This document shows, in pieces, positions 5,726 to 6,239 of a stretch of DNA of 6,239 nt. Each line of letters starts with the position of its first letter. Positions within the stretch are counted from its first letter, which is position 1. A model generated the notes under the pieces. The model made no database searches. It was not told the DNA's origin and saw only the letters and a list, made by a program, of their open reading frames with translations. Source of the DNA: Pseudomonadota bacterium (GTDB lineage Bacteria; Bdellovibrionota_C; UBA2361; OMIW01). The position numbers and the translations under genes were made by a program. The DNA is taken from NCBI GenBank assembly GCA_900299205.1, contig OMIW01000180.1, positions 1 to 6,239 on the forward strand, read 5' to 3'.

Positions 5726-5821
5726 TGTCATCACAAAAAGGGGTTAGGCTTCGGCGTATCTAAATGGACCGGAGAAATCTGAATTCCAGATGCCCTTCTG
5801 AGTGAGAGGTTTGTGATGACA
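5726..5821 (+). promoter_or_regulatory. Structured 5' leader that could sequester the hydrolase start codon
   Basis: TGTCATCACAAA (5726-5737) is the exact reverse complement of TTTGTGATGACA (5810-5821), giving an uninterrupted 12-bp helix. The right arm contains the start codon ATG (5816-5818). The 72 bases enclosed can form CTTCGG/CCGGAG (5749-5754 with 5769-5774, one G.U), ATCTG/CAGAT (5777-5781 with 5787-5791) and a bulged CCTTCT/AGAGG (5794-5799 with 5805-5809) that covers most of the Shine-Dalgarno GAGAGG. Together this is a closed multi-branch leader. Regulation of translation is inference; I do not recognise a named riboswitch class. Confidence 0.45.
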
Positions 5822-6239
5822 ACAGCGGGAGCCCTTCGAATAATCACCCTTGAGGTAACACCGGTGGGTCAGAACTGCCGGATTCTGGTGGATGATTCGC
5901 AGAAACGAGCTATCATCATCGATCCCGGTGGTGAGGTTGATGGCATTCGAGAGATCCTTTCGCGAGATGAGCTGATCCTCGATCAAATCTGGCTCACCCA
6001 TTCGCATTTTGATCATTGTGGGGGTGTCGCCGAGCTTAAGGAGGCAACCGGCGCTATCCTTTTCGCCCATCCTGGTGAATCGCTTTTTCGTCAACATGTG
6101 CTCACCGCCGTCGAGCGTTGGCAGCTTCCTCTTGATGGATTTCGGAATTGCCCCGAACCGGACCGCACGCTCGTCGGGGGCGAGCGACTGGAGTGGAGTG
6201 GCTATACCTTCCATGTTCTCCCAACCCCCGGACATTCAC
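5816..6239 (+). CDS. Metallo-beta-lactamase-fold hydrolase, YcbL/glyoxalase II type (cut by window end)
   Basis: The first 141 residues are present and the frame is open at the window end. The metal-binding signature THSHFDHCGG gives H62, H64, D66 and H67, and TPGH provides the next metal histidine at 140. The N-terminus (EVTPVGQNCRIL, then IIIDPGG at 33-39) matches the small single-domain hydrolases related to glyoxalase II, such as E. coli YcbL (GloC), which hydrolyse S-lactoylglutathione or similar thioesters. With half the protein missing, the substrate is uncertain. The ATG at 5816 has GAGAGG (5804-5809) six bases upstream; the codon before it is GTG (5813) and could also initiate. The start codon lies within the 12-bp inverted repeat described separately. 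It is co-directional with the lipoprotein gene, 143 bases upstream, and no separate promoter is evident. Confidence 0.9.
   Translation, partial: MTTAGALRIITLEVTPVGQNCRILVDDSQKRAIIIDPGGEVDGIREILSRDELILDQIWLTHSHFDHCGGVAELKEATGAILFAHPGESLFRQHVLTAVERWQLPLDGFRNCPEPDRTLVGGERLEWSGYTFHVLPTPGHS

Noticed and set aside
5726-5821. CRP/FNR-type operator reading of the TCACA and TGTGA arms
   Set aside because: The half-sites are in the opposite order and about 76 bases apart, unlike the TGTGA-N6-TCACA palindrome.
5744-6235. 163-residue open frame on the minus strand opposite the hydrolase gene
   Set aside because: The plus strand encodes clear metallo-hydrolase motifs (THSHFDH, TPGH) with a good ribosome site; the minus frame has no recognisable domain and is a shadow.

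Overview
The window is an ordinary chromosomal stretch from a Gram-negative-looking bacterium. Supporting signs are a bacterial A-type RNase P RNA, a lipoprotein-type signal peptide, sigma70-like promoter hexamers and Shine-Dalgarno sites at several starts. GC content is moderate (mid-50s % by eye). I cannot fix the lineage. The pairing of a C4 zinc-ribbon coiled-coil gene with rnpB is, from memory, frequent in deltaproteobacterial-type and related genomes, but this is only suggestive. I see no mobile element, CRISPR array, tRNA or phage gene.

Layout. (1) 4-1116, minus: ychF, a translation-associated P-loop ATPase. (2) 1117-1293: a divergent promoter region. (3) 1294-2019, plus: a coiled-coil protein with a C4 zinc ribbon. 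(4) About 2073-2452, plus: rnpB, the RNase P RNA, with a TATACT -10 box just after the zinc-ribbon stop codon. (5) 2540-2962, plus: an unrecognised 140-residue protein with one clear membrane segment. (6) 5030 down to 3013, minus: a two-gene unit of endonuclease IV (nfo) followed by a saccharopine-dehydrogenase-like NAD(P) oxidoreductase. Its end is convergent with the membrane-protein gene. (7) 5031-5357: a 327-base gene-free divergent region with promoters in both directions and a tripartite repeat. (8) 5358-5672, plus: a small glycine-rich predicted lipoprotein. (9) 5816 to the window end, plus: the N-terminal part of a metallo-beta-lactamase-fold hydrolase of the YcbL/glyoxalase II type.

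The genes do not form one pathway. They are housekeeping functions (ribosome-associated ATPase, tRNA 5' processing, base-excision repair) mixed with less characterised small envelope proteins. The most notable signal is not a gene. A perfect 12-base-pair inverted repeat (5726-5737 with 5810-5821) would fold the mRNA so that the start codon of the metallo-hydrolase lies inside a helix closing a set of smaller hairpins, an arrangement like a riboswitch or other translational switch. A second point is a paired base change in the near-universal P4 helix of the RNase P RNA.
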